This document shows positions 1 to 7,068 of a stretch of 7,336 nt of DNA, piece after piece. The first letter of the stretch is position 1, and the number at the start of each line of letters is the position of its first letter. The notes below the pieces were generated by a model. It was not told the DNA's origin and did not search any database. It saw only the letters and a list, made by a program, of their open reading frames with translations. The translations under genes and the position numbers were made by a program. Origin of the DNA: Candidatus Segatella mututuai (GTDB lineage Bacteria > Bacteroidota > Bacteroidia > Bacteroidales > Bacteroidaceae); the NCBI GenBank assembly GCA_002439605.1, contig DJOI01000001.1, positions 18,044-25,379 on the forward strand. The letters run 5' to 3'.

Positions 1-34
1 GGAAACGGTTTCTTATTTTTATATGGTAAATACA
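1..34. other. Downstream end of the operon, possible truncated terminator
   Basis: After the trpG stop codon only 34 nt remain. On the plus strand GAAACGGTTTC is followed by TTATTTTTAT, which looks like the 3' arm and U-tract of a terminator whose other arm is outside the window. On the minus strand the A-rich stretch precedes the same palindrome, so a shared bidirectional terminator is possible. The cut edge prevents a firm call. Confidence 0.25.
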
Positions 35-598
35 TTACATCTCCAACCAATTCTTCATCATCGTCTTGCCATCAGGTGTCAACACACTCTCCGGATGGAA
101 CTGGATGCCTCTGATGTCATAGTTTTTGTGCTTCAAGCCCATGATGCAACCGTCATCGCTCACAGCCGTCACATCCAAGCACGCAGGAAAACCAGCCCTA
201 TCCACCACCCAGGAATGGTATCTTCCTATCTCTATACGTTTCGGAAGTCCTGCAAAGATTGGGTCATTGCCAAACTGAGTGCAAGGGGTAGCCACACCAT
301 GATAAACTTCGGACAGATTGGTAAGATGCGCGCCGAACACCTCTCCTATCGCCTGATGACCGAGGCATACACCCAGCATCGGCTTTCTGCCCGCATAGGT
401 CTTGATGACATCCAAGAGCAAACCTGCCTCGGAAGGGATACCTGGCCCTGGGCTCAATATAATCTTGTCAAAACGGTCAAGCTCACGCAGCGCAAACTGA
501 TCATTACGATATACTGTCACTTCTGCTCCCAATTCCTTCACCAAGTGAGCCAAATTATAGGTAAAGGAATCGTAATTATCTATAATTACTACTTTCAT
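35..598 (-). CDS. trpG: Anthranilate synthase component II (glutamine amidotransferase)
   Basis: TrpG hydrolyses glutamine and passes ammonia to TrpE. The 187-residue protein is a class I (triad) glutamine amidotransferase of normal length. It shows NYDSFTYNL (8-16), the oxyanion-strand LSPGPGIPSEAG (49-59), the nucleophile Cys78 in GVCLGHQ, and the His168/Glu170 pair in IQFHPES. It is separate from TrpD and TrpE. Being last in the operon, it would be fully under the upstream attenuator unless an internal promoter exists. It may also serve folate synthesis as PabA, as in some other bacteria; nothing here decides that. The ATG at 598 has no Shine-Dalgarno. It has two Trp. Confidence 0.97.
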   Translation of the reverse strand: MKVVIIDNYDSFTYNLAHLVKELGAEVTVYRNDQFALRELDRFDKIILSPGPGIPSEAGLLLDVIKTYAGRKPMLGVCLGHQAIGEVFGAHLTNLSEVYHGVATPCTQFGNDPIFAGLPKRIEIGRYHSWVVDRAGFPACLDVTAVSDDGCIMGLKHKNYDIRGIQFHPESVLTPDGKTMMKNWLEM

Positions 599-602
599 AA
601 TT

Positions 603-690
603 TGTAATGTCTAATGTTTAGTGCTTAGAGTGTTGAATTCTTCACTCTTCATTCTTCATTCTTCACTCTTCGTTCTTCACTCTTCACTTA
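603..690 (-). repeat. Continuous 7-bp-period repeat filling the trpE-trpG gap
   Basis: Seven perfectly phased heptads of the TTCACTC/TTCATTC/TTCGTTC type (plus strand 641-689) start 2 nt after the trpE stop codon. They continue into about five degenerate heptads of the TAATGTC/TTAGTGC type (about 604-640), ending just before trpG. Nearly the whole 94-nt gap has a 7-nt period. The mRNA strand of the first part is purine-rich (GTGAAGA). Confidence 0.85.
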
Positions 691-692
691 AA

Positions 693-2162
693 TCAGAGTT
701 GCTCGGCAATATGAATTGCTTTCGTCAAAGCTCCCAGCTTGTTGTTACATTCTTCCAATTCGTATTGGTCGTTACTTTTCGCCACGACACCACTACCCGC
801 CTGAAACCATAATTCGCCATTTCTGCTGATGAAGGTACGGATGACAATGGCTTGATTCAAGTCGCCATTCAGACCGATAAAACCAATACAACCACCATAG
901 GCACCACGATTGTGTGGCTCCAACTCCGAGATAATCTGCATGGCTCTCACCTTAGGTGCGCCACTCAACGTACCTGCCGGAAAGGTGTCGATAAACTCCT
1001 TGATATGGTCGGCATTCTCATCAAGCGTACCACTTACTCGGCTTACCAAGTGGACGACATGGCTATAGAACTGCATGTCCTTATAAAAATCCACCTTCAC
1101 ACCATGGCAGTTGCGGCTCAAGTCATTGCGGGCCAAGTCCACCAGCATCACATGCTCGGCATTCTCCTTGGGGTCATTACGCAAGAATTCTGCTGCCTTG
1201 CGATCTTGCTCCATATCTCCCGTACGCTTGGTAGTACCAGCAATCGGATCGATGAACGCCCTGTTGCCCACTATACGATTGTGGGTCTCCGGCGAAGAAC
1301 CGAAGATGCGGAATCCACCAAAATCGAAATAGAAAAGATAAGGAGATGGATTGATGCTACGAAGTGCACGATACAGTTTGAAGTCATCACCCTCATATTT
1401 CTGTATGAAACGACGGCTCACAACGATTTGGAAAACGTCGCCACGCAAACAGTGCTGGATACATTTGCGGATGTTCGCCTTATGCTCCTCATCGGTCAAG
1501 GTAGAAGTCGTGTCACCCACAGGATGAAAATCGTATGGCTTCACATTTGCTTTGTTGACTGCTTTCAAGAGAGCTTCAAGCTCAGCTTCCCCAGCAGTTT
1601 TCCAAGCAGCGTTTACTCCGTTTCCATCTTCCTCAGAACATTCACTGAGAGCTATCAGCTCCATGGTATTGTTGAAATGGTCGAACACGATGATGTCCTT
1701 ATACATTATATAATATATGTCAGGAGCATCGTTCTTCTCCATCGTCGTATCCTTCACTGGAATGTTCTCGAAATATCTAACGGCATTGAAGGTAGTGAAG
1801 CCATAGAGACCACAGAAGTTCTTGCCCTCGCCCTCCACATGGAAAGTCTGGATGAAATCATTGATGGCCTTGGAGATGGCGAGCTTGCACTCCTCACCTT
1901 TTCCCTCGCCGAAGGCAGGAAGATCGTGTTTCTCCACCTTGCCATCAGGGAACGTCACCGTAACCACACCATGCCCCACGGCGATGCTGGCTATCGGATG
2001 CACGCCGATAAAGGAACGGGAGTTCTCCGTACCATGATAGTCAGAGCTCTCCATCAACGCCGACTGGGGATAAATATCTCGCAATCGCATATAAACTCCC
2101 ACTGGCGTATAGAGGTCGGCGAGAATCTTGCGAGTTACTGTCGTATAATTATATTTTGCCAT
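693..2162 (-). CDS. trpE: Anthranilate synthase component I
   Basis: TrpE makes anthranilate from chorismate with ammonia supplied by TrpG. I place the start at ATG 2162 (489 aa); a TTG at 2171 would add three residues, but neither has a Shine-Dalgarno and MAKYNYTTV reads as a natural N-terminus. The N-terminal domain carries ALMESSD (about 36-42), matching the LLES tryptophan-binding motif of feedback-inhibited TrpE, so allosteric inhibition is likely. The C-terminal chorismate-binding domain shows GSSPE, PIAGT, DLARND, FPAGTLSGAPK, the GAYGG segment and IRTF, then AGSGVVAKS near the end. The gene is followed by trpG after a 94-nt repeat gap. PabB is the main alternative, but the full trp context argues against it. 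It has two Trp. Confidence 0.96.
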   Translation of the reverse strand: MAKYNYTTVTRKILADLYTPVGVYMRLRDIYPQSALMESSDYHGTENSRSFIGVHPIASIAVGHGVVTVTFPDGKVEKHDLPAFGEGKGEECKLAISKAINDFIQTFHVEGEGKNFCGLYGFTTFNAVRYFENIPVKDTTMEKNDAPDIYYIMYKDIIVFDHFNNTMELIALSECSEEDGNGVNAAWKTAGEAELEALLKAVNKANVKPYDFHPVGDTTSTLTDEEHKANIRKCIQHCLRGDVFQIVVSRRFIQKYEGDDFKLYRALRSINPSPYLFYFDFGGFRIFGSSPETHNRIVGNRAFIDPIAGTTKRTGDMEQDRKAAEFLRNDPKENAEHVMLVDLARNDLSRNCHGVKVDFYKDMQFYSHVVHLVSRVSGTLDENADHIKEFIDTFPAGTLSGAPKVRAMQIISELEPHNRGAYGGCIGFIGLNGDLNQAIVIRTFISRNGELWFQAGSGVVAKSNDQYELEECNNKLGALTKAIHIAEQL

Positions 2163-2169
2163 TTTACTC

Positions 2170-2255
2170 AATGTTAAGTGTTAAACGTCAAGTGTTAAAT
2201 GAAAGATTGAACACTCGTGCCAAACTTAACATTTAACACTTAACTTTAACATTAA
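2170..2255 (-). repeat. Inverted heptad arrays forming a long stem, trpB-trpE gap
   Basis: On the mRNA strand GTTAAGTGTTAAATG (2244-2230) pairs with CATTTAACACTTGAC (2201-2187) over 15 positions, one a G-U. After a 1-nt bulge, GTTAAA (2250-2245) pairs with TTTAAC. The loop is about 28 nt. Both arms are 7-bp-period arrays of the TTAAGTG/TTAAATG type in opposite orientations. There is no U-tract, so it is not an obvious terminator; it might affect mRNA stability or processing. Confidence 0.75.
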
Positions 2256-2258
2256 AAA

Positions 2259-3458
2259 TTAAAAGTTTCCGTACTCCTTTGCCATTGCCTTGTTTTTCAA
2301 GTAAGTCTCGACATCCTTGTCGCCACGACCAGAGACGGTCAGCACCACGACATCGTCCTTCTTGAACTTCATCTTCTTCAACGCCGCCACTGCATGCGCA
2401 CTCTCGATGGCAGGAATAATACCCTCCATGCGTGTCAACTCATAGCCTGCATAGATAGCCTCATCATCCTTGACGGCAAGCACGTGGCTTCTGCCTCTTG
2501 TCGCAAGGTCGGCATGCATAGGCCCGATGCCAGGGTAATCCAAGCCAGCACTGATAGTGAATGCTTCCTTGATTTGCCCATCGTCTGTCTGCATAACAAG
2601 AGTGCGAGCACCATGGATGATGCCTTCTGTACCACAGTGCATGGTGGCAGCAGTATAGTCGGTGTCAATGCCATGACCTGCAGCCTCGGCCAGATAAATC
2701 TGCACCCGGTCGTCATCTATATAATGATAGATAGTGCCTGCGGCATTGCTACCACCCCCCACACAAGCGATGAGATAATCTGGATAATCACGCCCTACCT
2801 TCTCCTGTAACTGCCATTTTAGCTCCTCAGAGATAACACTCTGCATCTTTGCCACAATATCAGGGTAAGGATGAGGTCCCATGGTACTTCCCACGATATA
2901 GAAGGTGTCCTGTGGATGACAGCACCAATCACGGATGGCCTCCGAACAAGCATCGCTCAAGGTCATGTTGCCAGTGCGCACAGGATTCACCTTGGCACCG
3001 AGCATCTTCATGCGCTCCACATTGGTATGCTGACGCTCCACGTCCGTGGCACCCATGAAAATCTCACACTTCATGTCCATAAGAGCGCAAACCGTAGCAG
3101 TTGCCACACCATGCTGACCTGCACCAGTCTCGGCGATGATACGAGTCTTGCCCATCTTCTTCGCCATCAGAATTTGTCCGATGGTATTATTGATTTTGTG
3201 CGCACCCGTGTGGTTGAGGTCCTCACGCTTCAAGTACAACTTACATCCGTACTTCTCACTCATGCGCTTGGCATAATAGAGAGGAGAAGGACGGCCCACG
3301 TAATCCTTCAGCAACTGATGGTATTCCCTCTTAAACTCCTCACTCTCAATGATAGGCTTGTAAGCCTGTTGGAGTTCTGTCACACACTTATATAATATCT
3401 CTGGCACGTATGCGCCACCGAATTTTCCGAAAAATCCTTTATCGTCTACTTGATACAT
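2259..3458 (-). CDS. trpB: Tryptophan synthase beta chain (TrpB1 type)
   Basis: TrpB condenses indole with L-serine, using PLP, to make tryptophan. The 399-residue protein is the length of the classical TrpB1 that pairs with TrpA; it lacks the extended form of TrpB2. Seen features are the N-terminal FGKFGGAYVPE, the Schiff-base Lys88 in HTGAHKINN, the catalytic Glu110 in AETGAGQHG, the PLP-phosphate loop GGGSNA (234-239), and Ser376 in SGRGDKD contacting the pyridine nitrogen. The COMM-domain region that receives TrpA lies within about 100-190. It sits between trpA and trpE; in the Bacteroides order I recall, trpB is the first gene. It has two Trp. Confidence 0.98.
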   Translation of the reverse strand: MYQVDDKGFFGKFGGAYVPEILYKCVTELQQAYKPIIESEEFKREYHQLLKDYVGRPSPLYYAKRMSEKYGCKLYLKREDLNHTGAHKINNTIGQILMAKKMGKTRIIAETGAGQHGVATATVCALMDMKCEIFMGATDVERQHTNVERMKMLGAKVNPVRTGNMTLSDACSEAIRDWCCHPQDTFYIVGSTMGPHPYPDIVAKMQSVISEELKWQLQEKVGRDYPDYLIACVGGGSNAAGTIYHYIDDDRVQIYLAEAAGHGIDTDYTAATMHCGTEGIIHGARTLVMQTDDGQIKEAFTISAGLDYPGIGPMHADLATRGRSHVLAVKDDEAIYAGYELTRMEGIIPAIESAHAVAALKKMKFKKDDVVVLTVSGRGDKDVETYLKNKAMAKEYGNF

Positions 3459-3466
3459 TTTTTTCT

Positions 3467-3509
3467 ATTGTTAAATGTTAAATGTTGAATGTTAAATTAG
3501 GCTTGCGCC
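3467..3509 (-). repeat. AT-rich heptad array plus small GC palindrome upstream of trpB
   Basis: Four TTAAATG-type 7-bp units (plus strand 3471-3498) are followed by GGCTTGCGCC (3500-3509), a 3-bp stem with a 4-nt loop. The layout, heptads next to a GC palindrome just before a start codon, matches the trpC-trpF gap. Between this and the purine repeat, 3510-3560 holds nothing I recognise. Confidence 0.75.
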
Positions 3510-3560
3510 ATTACTAACCAAGCAAATGAATTGACTTTCACTTCGTCCGTCGAACGTTGT

Positions 3561-3592
3561 TTCTTCACTCTTCGTTCTTCACTCTTCACTTA
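3561..3592 (-). repeat. Purine heptad repeat overlapping the trpA stop codon
   Basis: Four 7-bp units (GTGAAGA type on the mRNA strand, one CGAAGA variant) begin at the trpA TAA. The 32 nt 3561-3592 are identical to 659-690 after trpE, including the order of the variant unit. The mRNA strand is almost all purine, with a TGA in most units. Confidence 0.85.
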
Positions 3593-4366
3593 CTTTTTGA
3601 GACACTCAAAAAGTTCATCCAGCGCCTTGTCCGGGTCGCCAGTCTCATTGAGCAGAGTTACAAACTTACTTCCGATGATGGCACCAGCCGCATTGTCCTG
3701 CGCACTGGTAAGTGTCTGCTTGTTGCTGATGCCAAAACCTATCATACGAGGGTTGCGGAGATTCATGCCATTGATGTGGTTGAAATAAGCTAATTTCGCA
3801 TCTCCGAAGTTGCTCTGCGCACCCGTGATGCTGGCCGAGCTAACCATGTAGATGAAGCCATCGGTGTGCTCGTCGATGAATCGGATGCGCTCCTCGCTGG
3901 TCTCAGGGGTAATCATCATGATGACACGGATGTCATACTTGTCAGCGATAGGTTTCACAACCTTCAGGTAATCGTCGAAAGGAAGGTCAGGAATGATGGT
4001 TCCGCTTACACCACTTTCCACGCAACTCTTGAAAAACGCCTCGACGCCATAGTGCATGATTGGATTGAGATAGCCCATCAATATCAAAGGAAGTTTCACC
4101 TCGTCCTTGATGGCAGCGAGCTGGGCGAAGAGTTTCTTCACTGTCATACCGTTCTTCAAGGCCACCGTACCAGCCGACTGGATGACTGGACCGTCAGCCA
4201 AGGGGTCGCTGAATGGAATGCCGACCTCCACCATGTCGATACCGTGATGTTCCATCGCCTTGATGACATCGCCTGTTCCCTCCAATGTTGGGCAACCAGC
4301 GCAAAAATACAAACTTAATAGCTTGCGGTTCTTATTGTTTGCAAACAGTGCATTTATCTTATTCAT
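3590..4366 (-). CDS. trpA: Tryptophan synthase alpha chain
   Basis: TrpA cleaves indole-3-glycerol phosphate to indole and glyceraldehyde 3-phosphate and channels indole to TrpB in the alpha2beta2 complex. The 258-residue TIM barrel carries the catalytic Glu47 in VEVGIPFSDPLADGP and Asp58 in the same motif (E. coli Glu49 and Asp60). It also has the IPDLPFDD segment of loop 2, and phosphate-site stretches ITGAQ and GFGIS. Loop 6 reads MVSSASITGAQ, with Ser where E. coli has the Arg of SRAGVTG; I believe this is normal in Bacteroidota. Unusually, trpA precedes trpB here, and a 131-nt repeat-filled gap separates them instead of the usual close coupling. It contains no Trp. The start ATG follows an A-rich stretch without Shine-Dalgarno. 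Confidence 0.97.
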   Translation of the reverse strand: MNKINALFANNKNRKLLSLYFCAGCPTLEGTGDVIKAMEHHGIDMVEVGIPFSDPLADGPVIQSAGTVALKNGMTVKKLFAQLAAIKDEVKLPLILMGYLNPIMHYGVEAFFKSCVESGVSGTIIPDLPFDDYLKVVKPIADKYDIRVIMMITPETSEERIRFIDEHTDGFIYMVSSASITGAQSNFGDAKLAYFNHINGMNLRNPRMIGFGISNKQTLTSAQDNAAGAIIGSKFVTLLNETGDPDKALDELFECLKK

Positions 4367-4381
4367 ATCTTTAATCTTTTG

Positions 4382-5101
4382 CTATTTAATCTTTTCCAAA
4401 AATTCCTTGAGTTTAGAAACATCCTTTAATCCTGGCTCAATCTCGAACTTTGAGTTGAGGTCGATGCCGATGCACTTCGGATGATGAAATTCCTTGATGC
4501 GCTCCGCATCCTCTGGACCGATGCCGCCACTCAACAGAAATGGCACATCTCCATCGTATGCCTGCAACACCGTCCAATCAAACTGTTTACCGCTTCCTCC
4601 AGCCAAGAGGGTCTTGGTGTCGAAGAGAAAGAGATCAACAGCGCCTACATACTCCTTGTATTTCAGAATATCTCCGGCCGTGCTTACGCTGATAGCCTTG
4701 ATAATCTTGATTCCCTTCTTGATGTCGGGGTCTATGGTGGCACGAAGGTTTTCACAAGTTTCCCGAGGCTCATTGCCATGCAGTTGAATGTAATCGAGAT
4801 TGTAGTTATACACCCTCGTCACAATGTTTTGGGGCATGTCATCCACAAACACCCCTACCCTTGCAGGTCGCTTGACGCTTTTTCGGACTTCATTCTCATC
4901 CATCAGCTGCCCCATGGCAAACTTGGAAGTCTGCTGGATACGCTCCTCAGAATAGTCGGGAATGATTCCCGCACGACTACTTATCATCTGTACGTATCGT
5001 GGAGACTTCGGATAGAAGATAAAGCCTATCATGTCTATGCCCAAAGCCGAAACTTCGCGAATGTTATCGGCATCGCGCATGCCACAAACCTTTATTATCA
5101 T
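4382..5101 (-). CDS. trpF: Phosphoribosylanthranilate isomerase
   Basis: TrpF performs the Amadori rearrangement of phosphoribosylanthranilate to CdRP, the step between TrpD and TrpC. The TIM-barrel motifs are present: the catalytic Cys6 in IKVCGM, GFIFYPKSPRYV (26-37), VGVFVD (82-87), IQLHGNE (105-111), the catalytic Asp161 in FDTKT with the following GGSGKQFDW, LLSGGI (189-194), and the phosphate site near GIDLNSKFE. At 239 residues it is longer than the usual 200 or so; the extra length is an insertion of about 25 residues between PRYV and VGVFVD (roughly 38-80), rich in charged residues and predicted helical. It is separated from trpA by only 15 nt, the tightest junction in the operon. 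It has one Trp. Confidence 0.95.
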   Translation of the reverse strand: MIIKVCGMRDADNIREVSALGIDMIGFIFYPKSPRYVQMISSRAGIIPDYSEERIQQTSKFAMGQLMDENEVRKSVKRPARVGVFVDDMPQNIVTRVYNYNLDYIQLHGNEPRETCENLRATIDPDIKKGIKIIKAISVSTAGDILKYKEYVGAVDLFLFDTKTLLAGGSGKQFDWTVLQAYDGDVPFLLSGGIGPEDAERIKEFHHPKCIGIDLNSKFEIEPGLKDVSKLKEFLEKIK

Positions 5102-5148
5102 TTGAATGTTGAGTGTTAAGTGTTGAATATTGAATTGGGCATAAGCCC
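5102..5148 (-). repeat. AT-rich heptad array plus small GC palindrome, trpC-trpF gap
   Basis: On the plus strand, five 7-bp units of the type TTGAATG/TTRAGTG run from 5102 to 5136 and abut GGGCATAAGCCC (5137-5148), a 4-bp stem with a 4-nt loop. The array ends directly at the trpF start codon, so on the mRNA it forms the immediate 5' flank of trpF. The unit resembles the arrays upstream of trpB and around trpE. I know no function for it. Confidence 0.75.
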
Positions 5149-5159
5149 TAAAACTTTTT

Positions 5160-5963
5160 CTAAAGAGCAGTAAGAAATTCCTTGAGTGCCTTGCCTGGGT
5201 CGGCTTGTTTCATAAACTGCTCGCCCATTAGGAATCCTCGGAAGCCTGCTTCTCGCAGTCGCTTCACCGTCTCTGGGTTGGAGATACCGCTCTCGCTCAC
5301 CCTGCAAACATCTTCAGGAAGCTGTTCGGCAAGACGAAAACTGTTCTCCACATCCGTCACGAAGGTTCCGAGATTTCGGTTGTTGATGCCATACATGTCC
5401 GGCTCCAACTCGGCATACTCAAAGTCTCTGTCGTTGTGCATCTCCAAGAGAACCTCCAAGCCCAACTGGTGAGCCACGCCAAGCAACCGCTTGCACTCCT
5501 CCTTGGTCAGACAAGCCGCAATCAAGAGCACAGCCGAAGCACCGCAGTAACGAGCCTGCAAGAGTTGATATTCCTCGATGACGAAGTTCTTATATAAAAT
5601 AGGTAAGGTGGTCCCCACATGCCGAGCCTCCTGTATGAACTCATCATAACCACCGAAGTAGTCGATGTCTGTGAGGATGCTGAGCGCCGCTGCCCCATTC
5701 TCCTGATAGCTCAAAGGAATGACGCTCGCCTTGCCTTCCTGCTTGATCCAGCCCTTGGAAGGCGACTTGCGCTTGAACTCAGAAATGATGCCAGTAGGAG
5801 AAGTCATCAAAACCTCCCTCATACTGCCCCCAAGAACCTTCCCGTCATCGCCCTTCATCTTCTGTTCCGTCAAGGTAATCATCTGTCGAGGTGAAATGAA
5901 GCGCTTGCGCTGGTCTATCTCGATTCGCTTGTGAGCAACGATTTCTTCCAATATATCAGTCAT
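5160..5963 (-). CDS. trpC: Indole-3-glycerol phosphate synthase
   Basis: TrpC closes the indole ring: it decarboxylates and cyclises CdRP to indole-3-glycerol phosphate. The 267-residue single-domain TIM barrel matches the monofunctional family and is not fused to TrpF, unlike E. coli TrpCF. Catalytic residues align by motif: Glu62 and Lys64 in SEFKRKSPS, Lys125 in ILYKNFV, Glu174 in LLEMHND, Asn195 in GINNRNL, and Glu224-Ser225 in VSESGI. The phosphate-binding end GFLMGE follows. The N-terminal helix starting MTDILEEIVAHKR is typical and supports the ATG at 5963. It follows trpD by 33 nt and precedes trpF by 58 nt, with no clear Shine-Dalgarno. It has one Trp. Confidence 0.97.
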   Translation of the reverse strand: MTDILEEIVAHKRIEIDQRKRFISPRQMITLTEQKMKGDDGKVLGGSMREVLMTSPTGIISEFKRKSPSKGWIKQEGKASVIPLSYQENGAAALSILTDIDYFGGYDEFIQEARHVGTTLPILYKNFVIEEYQLLQARYCGASAVLLIAACLTKEECKRLLGVAHQLGLEVLLEMHNDRDFEYAELEPDMYGINNRNLGTFVTDVENSFRLAEQLPEDVCRVSESGISNPETVKRLREAGFRGFLMGEQFMKQADPGKALKEFLTAL

Positions 5964-5981
5964 AATCTAAACGCATTAGGA

Positions 5982-5999
5982 TTCTTCACTCTTCACTTA
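5982..5999 (-). repeat. Purine heptad repeat at the trpD stop codon
   Basis: On the minus strand the trpD TAA runs straight into two GTGAAGA heptads. The 18 nt 5982-5999 also occur downstream of trpA and of trpE. The repeat fills about half of the 33-nt trpD-trpC gap. Confidence 0.75.
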
Positions 6000-7001
6000 G
6001 CTATTGAGTTCCACGAATTTCTTGAAGGTTGCCAACGCCTTGCCACTGTCGATGCTCTCGCGTGCTATCTCCACGCATTCCTCGATGCTCTTTTGGCCTT
6101 TCTCCATCACCTGGATTCCGAAAGCAGCATTGGCGAGCACGATGTTTTTCTGAGCTGGAAGGGCACGATTTTCAAGCACGGCATCGAAGATGTCCTTTGC
6201 CTCTTCCTCGGTAGCTCCGCCACGCACCTCCTCTGGCTTGGCTACCTCGAAGCCAAGGTCTTGTGGCTTGAATATTTTCTCATAGTTGTTGGTTGTCACC
6301 TTGAAGTCGCTGGTCAAGGAAATCTCGTCGTAGCCATCGATGCTGTTCACGATGCCATAGTCGATGCCTATCTTCTGATAAACTTGGCTGTAGAGGCGCA
6401 TTTGGTCAAGGTTGGCAACACCGAGGAGTTGGCATTTAGGTTGGCTTGGATTGACCAAAGGACCCAACAGGTTGAAAACAGTAGGGAACTGCAAAGCCTT
6501 GCGGATTGGTCCGACGAACTTCATTGCCTTGGCGAAGAGTTGGGCGTGGAGGTAGACGATGCCAGCCTCGTTGATGCTGCGGTTGAGTTTGTCGATGTCG
6601 TCGGTGAACTGCACGCCATGGTTTTTGATGACATTGGAAGCACCGCTCACTGACGTGGCAGCATAATTTCCATGCTTAGCCACCTTATAGCCAGCGCCGG
6701 CAATGACGAAGCATGAAGTCGTAGAAATATTAAATGTGTTCTTACGGTCGCCACCCGTGCCCACGACATCAATATATCTATCACAATTCAGAATGGCAGG
6801 AACTCCAGTCGCCAAGATTCCGTCACGGAAACCAAGCAGTTCGTCTACCGTCACGCCACGCATCTGCAAGCCTGTGAGCAGAGCCGTGATTTGCTCATCA
6901 GGGAACTTGCTCTTGGTGATACCTACGATAATGTTCTTGGTCTCCTCACGAGTCAGTTCCTCGTGGTTCAACATTCTGTTCAAAATGTCCTTCATTTCCA
7001 T
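5997..7001 (-). CDS. trpD: Anthranilate phosphoribosyltransferase
   Basis: TrpD transfers the phosphoribosyl group of PRPP to anthranilate, giving N-(5'-phosphoribosyl)anthranilate, the second step of the pathway in the cytoplasm. The 334-residue product is the usual length for a stand-alone TrpD. It has the glycosyltransferase family 3 signatures: an N-terminal helical domain (about 1-70), the PRPP-binding GTGGD (81-85), NIST (91-94) and KHGN (109-112), followed by the typical SGASNVI stretch. It is not fused to trpG, unlike the E. coli arrangement. It is the first enzyme gene after the attenuator and has a good ribosome binding site. Its TAA stop (5999-5997) forms part of the GTGAAGA repeat that fills the 33-nt gap to trpC. 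It contains no Trp residues. Confidence 0.97.
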   Translation of the reverse strand: MEMKDILNRMLNHEELTREETKNIIVGITKSKFPDEQITALLTGLQMRGVTVDELLGFRDGILATGVPAILNCDRYIDVVGTGGDRKNTFNISTTSCFVIAGAGYKVAKHGNYAATSVSGASNVIKNHGVQFTDDIDKLNRSINEAGIVYLHAQLFAKAMKFVGPIRKALQFPTVFNLLGPLVNPSQPKCQLLGVANLDQMRLYSQVYQKIGIDYGIVNSIDGYDEISLTSDFKVTTNNYEKIFKPQDLGFEVAKPEEVRGGATEEEAKDIFDAVLENRALPAQKNIVLANAAFGIQVMEKGQKSIEECVEIARESIDSGKALATFKKFVELNS

Positions 7002-7010
7002 AAGTCTTGT

Positions 7011-7015
7011 CTCCT
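7011..7015 (-). promoter_or_regulatory. Ribosome binding site of trpD
   Basis: AGGAG on the minus strand ends 9 nt before the ATG at 7001. This favours the first Met (ATG GAA ATG) over the third codon as the trpD start. The other six enzyme genes have no comparable Shine-Dalgarno sequence, which is common in Bacteroidota. Confidence 0.7.
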
Positions 7016-7068
7016 ATTTTTTGCTTTGTTGTTATCTTCGTTCTAAACTTTTCGTCTCCTTGAGACTT

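Noticed and set aside
603..690. CRISPR array or IS end in the repeat-filled gaps
   Set aside because: The units are 7 bp with no spacers and there is no transposase or terminal inverted repeat; these are simple tandem repeats.
852..2177. A 441-codon open frame on the plus strand opposite trpE
   Set aside because: It is antisense to a gene with complete chorismate-binding motifs. The translation has no recognisable domain and is rich in His, Thr and Ile as expected from a reversed coding frame.
3523..3556. Possible internal promoter upstream of trpB (TTCATTTG, minus strand)
   Set aside because: It departs from TAnnTTTG at the second position, and there is no TTTG 19-21 nt upstream.
5931..6653. 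A 240-codon open frame on the plus strand opposite trpD and the start of trpC
   Set aside because: It is antisense to the trpD motifs and shows no family features or start signal.
7054..7066. GTCTC-AAG-GAGAC hairpin between the leader terminator and trpD
   Set aside because: Five base pairs with a 3-nt loop and no U-tract; too weak and without a clear role in the leader model.
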